Shown here: positions 46,996 through 57,090 of the stretch, piece by piece
Layout of the letters: each line of letters opens with the position of its first letter
Position numbering within the stretch: the stretch's first letter is position 1
Source: Coniferiporia sulphurascens
Lineage: Eukaryota; Basidiomycota; Agaricomycetes; Hymenochaetales; Hymenochaetaceae
DNA: 64,000 nucleotides
Reading direction: 5' to 3'
Assembly (NCBI GenBank): GCA_002794785.1
Contig: NBBA01000009.1
Coordinates: 1,116,001 to 1,180,000 of the forward strand
Position numbers and translations under genes: made by a program
The notes under the pieces: model-generated
Databases searched by the model: none
Told to the model about the DNA's origin: nothing
What the model saw: only the letters and a program-made list of their open reading frames with translations

Positions 46996-48429
46996 ACCCT
47001 CCCACCCTAGAAACGAACGAATGTGATCCCGAATGTCTCCTTTCCCACTACGCTCTCCTTTCTTTCCCTCTCCCTCTCTATCTATCACCTTTCTTCACCT
47101 CCTGAAAACAACGACTCACGTCCAGTAGCTCACGTTGTAATGAACCCCGCATCGCATTATTGTCGCTATACATACCACACTCCTATGCATCTTTTCTTGT
47201 CCGATACGCACCCTGCTATTTATTGTGTGGTGTGCAGCAACCCCCTTCCGGGGCGGTGCGGCTCCACGACAGTGCGACCTGCAGTCGGCGAAACACGCTG
47301 CTCCCCGGATTAATAGACAGACGGGCCTCGACGCTCGCTGTGCTGTGTGTTGAACTGTATCAAACCCCTGTAGGGCTATTAGAAGAGACCACTACCGCAC
47401 AACGCCAACGCAACGAGTGCACGCCGCCGGGTGACTCGGAAACGTCATTTCGGGTTCGCCTCGGCTGCAGTGTGCGTTCCGCCAACGGTGTCCCGCGGTG
47501 GGCATAATAACCCGTCGTTTCCGCAATACTAGTGAGGTAACGCGGCCGCGTGGTACTTTCGCGTCAGCCTAGTTATTCAGCTGAATTATGGTTTATGATT
47601 TTGTGGCTGGGACCTGGCAGCTTGGCGATCACAGGTGGCGCGCGCGGCACGCTCGTGGTCCGGCGCGTCGCCCGGTTCACACATGTGCGATTAATACTAC
47701 AGTAGAACTCCGATCGCTCTTTCTCAGGCTGCGGGATTCCTGAGCCTTTAAATGTACAATACAGTCCCTCACCGGGAAAATATCACTGGCCGACCGAGAA
47801 CCCCCGAACACCTCTAACGTTATATATTTATTCACACAATCAATCAAACCACACATAACATGTTACAGTACATACGCGTTTTGAGCACCTAAAAAAAGCA
47901 AAAACGCAAAAACGCCAACAACGATTAGCAGACAACCCAGGAGCGATTTCCAGGGAAGAAAATTGAAAACTAAAGCCACGAAGCGAGAAAGAGGGAAGTG
48001 GGGGGAGAGCAACAAAAAAAAAGTCCCACAGGAAAGCCAAGGCGAAAGCAGCGTGGAAGAAAAAATAGGCAAAATTACTGAAGTCCAAAAACCTAGAAGT
48101 TCGATGGCTGTGAGACCGAGAAGCGTATCTGTTTGGATGGGTGTATGTAAATAGTGGCCACTCTGTGAAATGTCCTCGTCGGCAGTAGCAGAAAAATAAG
48201 GTCAAAAAGGAGAAAGAAAGATGAACAGGGAAAACCAAAGACAGCTTTTGTTGTACAGCAGCGGACGGGACGACCATCATCAACTCTCGTTCAGCTTCAT
48301 CTCATCGTCAGAAAACATTAGGGTTGCGTCAGTCGGGTGTAAGTAAAGCATCGTCACTCTCATCGAACGTCGTCCACGTCATCTAGTCAGGCCAGTACCC
48401 ACGAGGTTTTAGGCGTAAACGTCAGTCGT
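46996..48429. other. 1.4-kb convergent spacer with no gene recognised
   Basis: Between the 3' ends of NUR1 (plus) and the GH5 gene (minus). 47040-47110 is pyrimidine-rich (NUR1 3'UTR). 47250-47720 is GC-rich with frames of up to 115 codons on both strands but no family match. 47820-48420 is A-rich on the plus strand, fitting a GH5 3'UTR. No transposon termini, tRNA or other RNA gene found. Confidence 0.5.
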
Positions 48430-50785
48430 CTAGCTGAACAGCGAGGTGAGGCTCGTGAGCACGCTCGCGACGCCATCGCTGCCAGTCGGCGCGCTCTGAT
48501 AACCATCGTTGGGCGAATTGCCCGTGCTGGGACTGTTTGGCACAGTGGTACTCTGGTCGACGTTCTGATCGACGGTGGATGAGTCATTCTCCGTCAAGCC
48601 GTCCTGTCCCCACTATCATTCCCAACAAAAAAGACCACATGCGGGCGTCAGTATAAAGCCCGCCAGCGTCAATCAACTGTTGAGGAACTTGCCTGGTATT
48701 GAATAGCTCCACTGATACCCGCTTCGGCGGCGGCAGTGATCCACTGCGTGTAGGCATCGTCCACCTGCTGGTTGGACACACCAAAGCTCGTTGTGTCACG
48801 ACGTCTAAAGGAGGACGTCGAGTTATCAATCGGGGTGGTGTTGTTGAAAGGTGCAATAGTCGTGTTGAATGGCACAAAGAATGGTGCATTGTCGTTCGTC
48901 ACAAGACCGAATGCCGTCATCACCGTGGGTTTGCCGACTCTATAAAGAACAAAGCAATTAATCACCATTCAACAGTATGCTCGGCATGCCCAAATAGAAC
49001 AGAAAGGGCCGAGAGAGGTACCGAGCGTGGATCGGGGAACCGATGGGAAAATGAACTGCATGCACTTACTGCTGTGCGAGCTGTGCCTGTAGTTGGATCC
49101 ACGTAATGCCTTCCTGAACCGTGTTGTTGAACGCCGGCAGGTTGGGGTCCGATGACCCAGCCACGGCGTAATTATTCTGATCAGGGAACAGTTGGCTGTA
49201 AACGGATCGAACCAGATAAAAATCACGCAGTCGCGAAGATGCGAAGGAAGAAAAGTTAAGATAATCAGCTTCGATGTCCTTTTCGGATGTACCTGGCCGC
49301 GCCTGGCCTGGAGTAGGCGAAATAGAAAAACTTACAACGAGCCAAAGCCGATATTCGGGCTGTTAAGAATATCCTGCGAGTCGACACCGGATGACCCGTC
49401 GAATGCGGGGCCCACATTGCTCACCGATGGGTCCGACTGTCCTGTTTTCGAAATGACTCTGTCAGTCTTATCCGTCCACAGGTCCGCAGTCAAACAAAAA
49501 AAGAGTACTCACTGGCTGCAATCCAGCGACCGCGGATACGCAGTCCGTCGCCTCGGGTAAGCATCTCACGCTTTTTCAACTCACGCGTCTTCTTCCGTTG
49601 CTCCTTGACATCGGCGAGGAGACGTTCGTTCGTGATGGGTTTGAAATTACGCTTGCGCCTTGCAGGCGTCGCCGAAATAGCAGGCCTTGGAGTGATGGGG
49701 TTTACCTTCTGACAAGTTGCACATGCAAAGCCCTGTGCACCGGAACTGACAATGTGGTTGGGGTCTATAGACGCGATATGGCTGGCAACGGTATTGTGCC
49801 AAAGAGTGACTGTGGTTGTATTGCACACACTGCTCGCGGCGATGGACGAATTGCAGCGAGGGTCATTAGCAACCTCCCACGAGAGAACAGCAGGGCTGTC
49901 TTTGAAGCGCGCAGCAATTACACTCGTGTAGTTTTCGAATATCTCTATGATCGTTTGGTTCAAGTAGAACTCGTCATGCTGCTTGGACTGCGAGAACTCG
50001 CGGACGTAGACGTCCATGCCACCTGGGAAGAAAGAAGACAGAGAAAGCGGGGAAGAGGGAGTCAGGACGCGAATAACAATCATTTGGCGCTCAAGAATGA
50101 TGCGGAAGGGTGGGCCTTACCGAAGTCGTTTGACAAGGTGTTGCGGGGCAATGAGTTGTTCGTGCCGAGAGTCACATCTCTACGCGCGAGCGATCCGTCG
50201 ACGGGAACAACCGTGGTGTTGTCTATAAGTGGAAGCGGGTTCCAATTGTTGGTGAGCGAGAGGATAAGGAGCACGCCTGCCTCCTCTGCGAGCTTCACGA
50301 CGGTGTCGAGCTTCTGGAGACCATTAGTACCGTTGTTGATGGTAGTCGTGCCGTTCTGGATGAGCTGGAACCATGTTCCGTTCTCGGGGATCGTGGTCAC
50401 GTCTTGGGAAGGCGCAGTGATCAGCGAGGAAGCGCAAGAAAGGGAGGCAGAACAGACCATTAAAGGCCCAGGTGCGGATGACATTTATGCCGGAGGCTTT
50501 GATGTCGTGAATGGTCTTGTTGATGTCATCTGCTGAGTTGAGGGACGGCAGCCAGTATGCGTTGGTGCCGACGAAGGTGAAGGGTCTGTGTTACCAATGT
50601 TGGTGTATGCAGACGTAGAGCAAAATGCGCGAGAGTACTCACTCGCCGTTCCGGATGAACTGATTCCCCTCAGTGGTGACGAAGCCGGTGTCCCAGCGCT
50701 TGGTCTTTGTCGGGGCGGGATTCAAGGACGAGGCACAGACTGCGAGAACGGCAGCTGCGAGGGACCAGAGACGAGCGGGACGCAT
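48430..50785 (-). CDS. Secreted GH5-family protein, probably catalytically dead
   Basis: Resembles fungal GH5 endo-beta-mannanases in its whole fold region. Exons: 50785-50643, 50585-50458, 50402-50121, 50022-49513, 49441-49336, 49195-49070, 48939-48693, 48612-48430; 574 residues. Residues 1-20 are a signal peptide. GH5 landmarks are FVGTNAYWLPSL, GINVIRTWAFND and LSWEVANDPRC. The acid/base Glu of the usual NEP motif is Asp (D238), and the nucleophile position before Phe-Gly, normally Glu (EFG), is Ala (TAFG, A441). Many N-x-S/T sites suggest glycosylation. A Lys/Arg-rich insert covers about residues 295-350. The Ser-rich tail has no GPI signal. Intron 48692-48613 is GC-AG (CAG|GCAAGT). The frame is intact, so it is maintained rather than decayed. 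Confidence 0.85.
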
Positions 50786-51067
50786 TGCTCAGTGTGCAGC
50801 AAGCGAACGCAAACGTGGGGAAGGGCGAGGGGGAGGGGGACCGGGGAGAACGGTAAGGAACGGAGGAGGCATCGAGGGCGGTTTTATTTAAGGCGTGGAG
50901 AGGACAGAAGGGAAGAGGCTACGGCGGATGGCGGACTAGGGTGAATGCTCGACACAAAACACGCGTTCTCCCTTGATGGCCGGACAAATAATTACTTATG
51001 ACATAATTCCCCACGCAAACCTCCAAATTAGGCAGCACTGATCGCCTCTCCTCTCTCCTGGTCCTGC
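50786..51067. promoter_or_regulatory. Divergent promoter of the GH5 gene and the TPR gene
   Basis: 282 bp between opposite start codons. Purine-rich near the GH5 start and AT-rich in the middle (50955-51010). No motif named. Confidence 0.45.
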
Positions 51068-52894
51068 ATGCTCACTCGTGCTGTACTGCCCGCCCGAACG
51101 GCTCTGCGCACATGCGCTGCCCCGGCCGTCTATCCTCGTACCCGGCACCTCTCGCAGCGAACCCCCAAGGACAGCCCTGGAGGCAGTACCAGTGCAAACA
51201 CAGGCGTCGGCGGTCCAGATCCAGACCTACTTGAACACGCCGGCATCCCCCCTCAAAACTTCTCAAAGCCTACCCTCTCCTCCCTCGATTTCTGGTGGCG
51301 TTTCGTCAAATTCTCCTTCATCGGTGCTACCGTTTTAGCGGGCACGACTGCCCTCGCCCTTGAGGGCACCCACGTATGGCTCGAACACCGCGAGCTAGCT
51401 CCGGAATCCGACCCGGACGGTGAGCTCGCACGCTGGGGCTGGCTTAGTGAGGCTGAGCGCTGGTCCAGCGGTCCTGGCGGTGGCACAGATCCCGCCCTTG
51501 GATGGAAGGGTCGTCACGCCCTCCGCAGCGCTTGGGCCGCACAACACTGGGGCTCAGGCGCCGGCGTCGTCAGATCTGGAACAATAGACCGTGCACAGAC
51601 CGGCGCCAGCGCCGTTGAAGCCCGCCTCGAGTACTCTCACGACTTCCTCAACATTGCGCTCGCCATCGCCCTTGAGCGCGCCAAAAAGGACCCGACGCGT
51701 TTGCGCCCGCACACGGTCACGGACATTCTCGTCCGTCACGCGGCGACCCTCGAACGTATCGGCTCCAAAGGTGCACTGTACGACGCACGAGCCGAATATG
51801 AGCGCGTCTGGGAGGCCATCAGCGGACGTAGTCTTGATGCTGCTCGCGTCGCCCTCAAACTCGGTGACGTATGTGCCCGCTTAGGGGATAGTAATGAAGC
51901 TATAGACTGGTGGGCGCAGGCGCTCAGCCTCGCTTCCGCAAGCGATACAACTACTGACCAACCCCTCCCTCGTTCCGCCGTTCCTGGCCGGGGCCTTGAT
52001 ACGCGCCCACTAATGCCCGAGCATCTACCCGCGTCCCCGCTCGCTCAACGCACGCTCGCGGCAACGTTTTCATCGCTTTCTGCACATTACGCGCAGACGG
52101 GTCGGCTGGAGGACGCACTGATCGTTCAGGAAGCGGGGGTCGCTCTCCTCAAGTCCGCAGTCGCCCCGTCCTCGACCGGCGAAAACCTAGTATCGCACGC
52201 GCAGGCCCTGCACATGCTCTTCCTACACCACCGCATGGACCTCCTTTCACTACACCGCGCCGAAGTGAACTACGCGCTCCGTTCCGCGAACGCAACAGAC
52301 ACACTTGCCCACCTCTCCGTCATCGCAGCGCTCGCAGAACACGAAGTGCAGCACCTCGCACACGGACAACAATCTGCAAGAGCACCTCTGCAGAGCAGCC
52401 CGTACCAGCACCTACCCCCTCAGACCAGCACGTCACTCGCACCGGAGTGGGCACACTCACGCACGCTACAAGCACCCGCGCACAGTCTGCTCCGCGACGC
52501 GCGGCGCACGGCCATGCAGGCGTGGACGCTCACGGGCGTGTTGCTCGAGAACGCCGCGGCTGCGGCCGTCGCAGACGCGGAGAAGCAGCGGGGACGGTGG
52601 ACGGTGCTCGGGGTCGGGAAGAGCGCGAAGGAGGTTGCGGGCGAGGGGATGGGGATGGGGATGGAGGAGGAGGACGCGCGGCGGGCGGCGTTGGGTGCGT
52701 ATGAGCGGGCGCTGGAGTGGGCGGGGGCGGATGTGAAGGAGGGTACGGCGGAGCCTGGTGCGGGGGTGTTGGAGAGTGAGTGGCGGGTGCTGTGGCAGAA
52801 TTACACGCGCGCACGGGAGGCAGCGGGTGGGGCGGCGGCGGCGGCGGGCCAGGAGCAAGCGAAAGAGAAGGCGGGCGCTCGCAAAAAGCCGTGA
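51068..52894 (+). CDS. Mitochondrial TPR membrane protein (possibly Mgr3-like)
   Basis: Intronless, 608 residues. The N-terminus (1-35) is Arg/Ala/Thr-rich without acidic residues, a likely mitochondrial presequence. One hydrophobic helix follows (about 80-100, FSFIGATVLAGTTALALEG). Then come several helix pairs of TPR type, for example VALKLGDVCARLGDSNEAIDWW and LSAHYAQTGRLEDALIVQEAG, with another pair near 540. This layout (presequence, one membrane span, TPRs) matches Mgr3, the yeast adaptor of the inner-membrane i-AAA protease, but motif evidence is too weak for a firm name. Codons are extremely GC-rich at the third position, and 52570-52860 approaches simple GGC/GCG sequence. It is the only intronless gene here. 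Confidence 0.7.
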   Translation: MLTRAVLPARTALRTCAAPAVYPRTRHLSQRTPKDSPGGSTSANTGVGGPDPDLLEHAGIPPQNFSKPTLSSLDFWWRFVKFSFIGATVLAGTTALALEGTHVWLEHRELAPESDPDGELARWGWLSEAERWSSGPGGGTDPALGWKGRHALRSAWAAQHWGSGAGVVRSGTIDRAQTGASAVEARLEYSHDFLNIALAIALERAKKDPTRLRPHTVTDILVRHAATLERIGSKGALYDARAEYERVWEAISGRSLDAARVALKLGDVCARLGDSNEAIDWWAQALSLASASDTTTDQPLPRSAVPGRGLDTRPLMPEHLPASPLAQRTLAATFSSLSAHYAQTGRLEDALIVQEAGVALLKSAVAPSSTGENLVSHAQALHMLFLHHRMDLLSLHRAEVNYALRSANATDTLAHLSVIAALAEHEVQHLAHGQQSARAPLQSSPYQHLPPQTSTSLAPEWAHSRTLQAPAHSLLRDARRTAMQAWTLTGVLLENAAAAAVADAEKQRGRWTVLGVGKSAKEVAGEGMGMGMEEEDARRAALGAYERALEWAGADVKEGTAEPGAGVLESEWRVLWQNYTRAREAAGGAAAAAGQEQAKEKAGARKKP

Positions 52895-53757
52895 TCGGCG
52901 CTACACCTGTATCCCTGTTTCTCAACGAGGGGCGCGCTGCGTCCACGGAGAAACAGATACATAAATAGGACCAAACCATCTCCATGCTGCTGTATTCTAT
53001 AATATAAACCACCGCGTTCTAGTCTACACGCGCATGTGGCCCTTTTTTTTCGTCTTCTAGCCTGACGCCTGACGCCTGCCCCCGGGCAACAAGAAACAAG
53101 AAACAAGAAACCAAGAAACCAGGAAACCAGGAAACGGGGGTGGTGATGGTGAAGTACCCGTTCGTTTTCGTTCGATCGTTCCGCGAGCAAGTGTACATAC
53201 ACACATACACACAACATTCGTGAATACTATGGCGATCTACCCACGAGTGATGTGCATAGATCGACGGGCCCGGACCCGGGCGCGCCCACTACGCATGAGA
53301 GTAGTGTGCCTATTCCAGCCAGGGCCTAACCCCGCGTTTTAAGCCTTGAGCCCACACTCTTAATGCGTCCGACACACCCGAGATCTCGCTGCGAAACTGA
53401 AGAAGAACAAGCAGTCCAGGGGGGAGGGGGGAGGCTAACCAGATAAAGTGCGACCGTAGCTAGAAGCTAGAAAAAGCAGAAGAAAAGCTGTTCAAGAAAC
53501 CCCGAACTCGTGATTTTTTTTGATATATTGATATATTAACATCAACATCGACGAACGTTCTATGCTTGGCTTGCCGTCTGTAACCACCCCATGGGCCATA
53601 CTATACACGGATAACGTACACCAACGAAATTTGCAAATGCGGTCAGGTCGTGCGCATGCGCCTGATAAGAGAAATCAGAAGTAGAGTGTAAAGCGGGAGT
53701 GAGTAGCCAGAATCAATGCGATATTGTAATACTAAAGGAAGGACGTGTACCCCCTTC
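52895..53757. other. Convergent spacer with minisatellite and GC-rich palindromes
   Basis: 863 bp between the TPR gene and a minus-strand nuclear-protein gene. It contains the AAGAAAC tandem repeat (separate entry), a GC-rich palindromic patch near 53259-53290, and a hairpin CACTAC-GTAGTG near 53290-53310. AT-rich 53515-53540. No RNA gene could be supported. Confidence 0.45.
53091..53135 (+). repeat. AAGAAAC / CAGGAAAC minisatellite
   Basis: Six head-to-tail units of 7-8 bp: three AAGAAAC, then one longer CAAGAAAC and two AGGAAAC(C) variants. The gradual change across the array suggests slippage growth. Confidence 0.75.
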
Positions 53758-55246
53758 TCAGCCACCACCGTTGCTCCTCTGCAACATAATGAACCTTATC
53801 GCGGACCCCAGGTAATTAGGGAACAGCGCAGCGCTGTTATGCTCTCTCAGCTTTGTCTCAAAGCGTGCTACGGTTTCCTGTCCCGCGAGCAGGTCGAAGC
53901 TGTTTTTCTGTACGAAGGATGTATATCAATATCGGGTCAGGGGGGATCAAAGGGACCATAAGGACGGACCTGTAGCTCCGCGATGCGCGCGGCCTTGGCC
54001 TCATCGCGCATTTTTAAGAGCTCTTTACGGCGTTCTTCCTCCTTTACTCTACGCTTATCCGTATGAGCGTGTGTAGGTCTAGGGAGAAGATGAGGTTGCT
54101 GACCTGGGGTTTATCCCTGCTCTTGGCGCGGACGAACCGCCTTTGAAAAGACTTGCGTATATGTCCGGACTGAACAGGTCGACGTCCGTCGTCTTCGGTA
54201 CGGGGGTCATGGGTTTGCGGGGGAGGGAGACGTGGATCGGGAGCGCCCCCGCGGGCGTGAAGCTCGTATTTGCGTTGCCCGCAGCTTTGGTAGAGGCGGA
54301 AGTGGAGGCGGAGGGCGTGGAAGGTCCTGATGCAGGTGTACCCGACGCGACGAGGGATTTGTTCTTTTTTATTGTCGGGAGCTTGCGCATCTTGGGTAGT
54401 GGTGGCTGGTCTTCCTGAGACTGGGCCTGGGACTGGGGAGCTGTAGACGCAAGTGAGAGAGACTGCGGTAGCGAAACGGAAGTCGACATGGACGCCTCGG
54501 CGTCAGCTGTTGGCTCGCCTTCTAGCAGCGTAGCTGCTCTTCGTCTCTTCACGCCCGCCTTTGCCTCCGCAGCGACCTTGCGCTCGTCTTTCATAATAAT
54601 CTCACCGACGCCGTTGCTCTTCTCTTTTGAAGCCTTGCCTCGGCCCCTTGTACCTCCTGCGCCCTTTCTCCCGCCCTTTCTCGGGGGTGGCGAGTCGGAG
54701 ATAAAGTCGTCGTCTCTGTCTTCACGGACACCTTTGCCCTTTGCATCCACATAATCGTCCTCTTCGTCCGAGTAGACTACGGTGACCTTCTTCTTGTTCC
54801 TCTTCCGTGCTGCGCCTGCACCTGCGGACGGGCTCCGGGTGCGTACCCGGCGATCACGGTCATTAGGGTCATCAGCCGAGCCGACGACGTCGACGTCTGC
54901 GTCGTCTTCAAAGAGCTTTCCAGGATCCCGGGGCTGGCTCATACGATCTGAGAGTGAAGGGAACGTTCAGCCAACGCGCTATCTCAGCGAACACTGGGGG
55001 GAGCTAACCAAGTGAAGCGGTGTTCGAGTCGGAGCGATAGTTGTCGCCGTCTCCGTCTTCGTTGTCGGACAGGATCCTGCGCTTCTTGCGGGAAGTAGTG
55101 GCAGAGTCCGGCTTACAAAAGACAGAGGGTGAGAAGGGCGGTCTTTGAGAATATAGGATAGAAGTGATGAATATTGTATTGGGACGAACCTGACGGGAAC
55201 TCTTCCGCGATTTCGCAGCGGGTACTTTGATCTTTAAAGAAGGCAT
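53758..55246 (-). CDS. Lys/Ser-rich nuclear protein, unidentified
   Basis: 410 residues; exons 55246-55190, 55111-55009, 54947-54134, 54078-53970, 53907-53758. All junctions agree in phase. The protein is basic and disordered: MPSLKIKVPAAKSRKSSRQ, SRKKRRILSDNEDGD, a KKKVTVVYSDEEDDY acidic patch, GGRKGAGGTRGRGK (AT-hook-like) and a KRRR stretch. Several bipartite nuclear signals are visible. The C-terminal 90 residues look structured: a charged helix (DKRRVKEEERRKELLKMR), then LQKNSFDLLAG and an ARFETKLREHN stretch leading to FPNYLGSAIR. Intron 54133-54079 uses a weak GTCCGC donor; a 25-nt alternative (54103-54079) keeps the same frame but seems too short. I do not recognise the family. A chromatin role is inference from composition. 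Confidence 0.68.
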
Positions 55247-55416
55247 GGTCCTACCGGGACCGGGACTGGTGTACTGGCACTAGAGGAGAGGTGCAGATGC
55301 CAGTGGTGGAGTGATGCACATCTGACGTGACATCACGCGTTACGACGCGCCGCGGGGACTCCGGACACTGCCGTTTTAGCCCGATTTTCAAGTCCTCGCG
55401 CTCCGAGTCGTACCAG
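55247..55416. promoter_or_regulatory. Shared divergent promoter, nuclear protein / MSF1
   Basis: 170 bp between opposite start codons, the shortest intergenic promoter in the window. An in-frame plus-strand extension upstream of the MSF1 ATG has no ATG of its own. Confidence 0.45.
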
Positions 55417-56915
55417 ATGCTACTCGCAGTGCGTCCGCGTCCCCCGCCGTCGCCGTGGAGCGCATGGCTTCTCCGCGCCCGCTGTCGGCGCGTGTCGACG
55501 AGGCCGCCGACGATCGACGTGCTCGGACAGACGTACCCGACAGACAGCTACACCAACGTCACTCCCGCCATCCTCGCCCGCCTCGCCTCCCGCCTCTGCG
55601 CCCGTCCCGCCCACCCGCTCGCTACACTCAAGTCCACCATCGAGGCCCACTTCTCCGACTACGCCCACTTCAGCGACCTCTCCCCGCTTGTGTCTCCGCG
55701 CAAGAACTTCGACGACCTTTCGTTCCCGCCTGATCATCCCGGCCGGGCCAAGACGGACAGCTACTACGTCAATAAGGATGTTATGCTCCGCACGCACACG
55801 AGCGCGCACGAGGTCGAGGTCTTTGCTGCCGGGCATAAAAAGTGGCTTCTCACCGCCGATGTGTACCGCCGCGACGAGATCGACGCGAGCCATTACCCCG
55901 TCTTCCACCAGATGGAGGGCGCGCGGCTCTTCACCCATGACCCCCGCGTCAGCGGCCGCGCGCTCGCAGACGAGAACTCGCGTCTGCTGTCCGAGCTCTC
56001 AGGCGGGCACGTTCTACTCGAGGACAACACTCAAGTCGACTCGCAAAATCCGTACCAGATCTCCCATAACGTGCAGCTCGCAGACCTCGTCACGCAGAAC
56101 CTCAAATACACGCTGTCGCTCCTGCTCTTCAAGCTATTCGCAGATGCCGCCGGCGCGTCCAAGGCCAACCCGCTCCAGATCCGCTGGATATCCGCCTATT
56201 TCCCCTTCACGTCCCCAAGCTACGAGGTCGAGGTGCTCTTCCGGGGTAAATGGCTCGAGATCCTCGGGTGCGGCGTCGTCCAGCAAGCAACGCTAACCAA
56301 CGCCAGTACGTGCAATCTCAATCTGCTTCTCCTCTACATACCGACCCGAATCGCACACAGGAATCGACAACGAAATCGGCTGGGCCTTCGGTCTCGGCCT
56401 CGAGCGCATCGCCATGATTCTCTACCACATACCCGACATCCGCCTCTTCTGGTCCCAAGACCCTCGTTTCCTCTCTCAATTCGAGCAAGGCAAAATCACC
56501 ACATTCACGCCTTACTCCAAGTACCCGTCGAACTGGAAGGACATCAGTTTCTGGCACCCGGAGGGGTTCCACTCTAACGACTTTTGCGATATTGTGCGGG
56601 ATATAGCGGGTGACCTCGTCGGGGAAGTGGGAGTTGTGAGTATTTGTTCTCCTGAATTATGGCATTTTTGGCTTGTACTGATTAGATCTGATTTACAGGT
56701 CGACCAGTTTACGCACCCGGCTACGAAGCGCTCCAGCATGTGCTTCAGGATACGATATCGCTCTATGGATAGGTATACTCAGCCCCCCAAAATTCTCCGA
56801 TTCACGTCTGTTAATACCACCATTCCCCAGGTCACTAGACAATCTCGAGGTGAATATGCTCAACAATATGATCAAGGACCGTGCATCAAAGGAGCTGGGA
56901 GTAGAGATTCGTTGA
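55417..56915 (+). CDS. MSF1: Mitochondrial phenylalanyl-tRNA synthetase
   Basis: Monomeric class II enzyme that charges mitochondrial tRNA-Phe. Exons: 55417-56305, 56361-56635, 56699-56772, 56831-56915; 440 residues, usual for the family. A basic, Pro/Arg-rich presequence of about 30 residues is followed by the family start [14 protein letters not shown]. Class II motif 2 is at [23 protein letters not shown]. Then comes [12 protein letters not shown], and motif 3 is [28 protein letters not shown]. The C-terminal anticodon-binding fold has [24 protein letters not shown] and the ending KELGVEIR. Only the monomeric mitochondrial type has this arrangement in one chain. It converges with MGE1, 175 bp apart. 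Confidence 0.95.
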
Positions 56916-57090
56916 ATTGCTATTAAGTGAAACTACTTGAAAAAATATATAAAATAGCAAACACCGCCCATAATCGAGCCATGTTGCGCACTACCATTAC
57001 TCATCGCCGCCCGTCTACGAACAATGACTCTATACCGACAAAGTCCGGACACCCTCCCCTCTCAACATCGATGACAAATACACTAGGCGT

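Noticed and set aside
53220..53400. Possible 5S rRNA or snoRNA in the GC-rich spacer
   Set aside because: No 5S sequence match, and no C/D or H/ACA boxes in the right order.
54079..54103. A 25-nt intron in the nuclear-protein gene
   Set aside because: Too short to splice in fungi; a 55-nt intron with a weak donor gives the same downstream frame.
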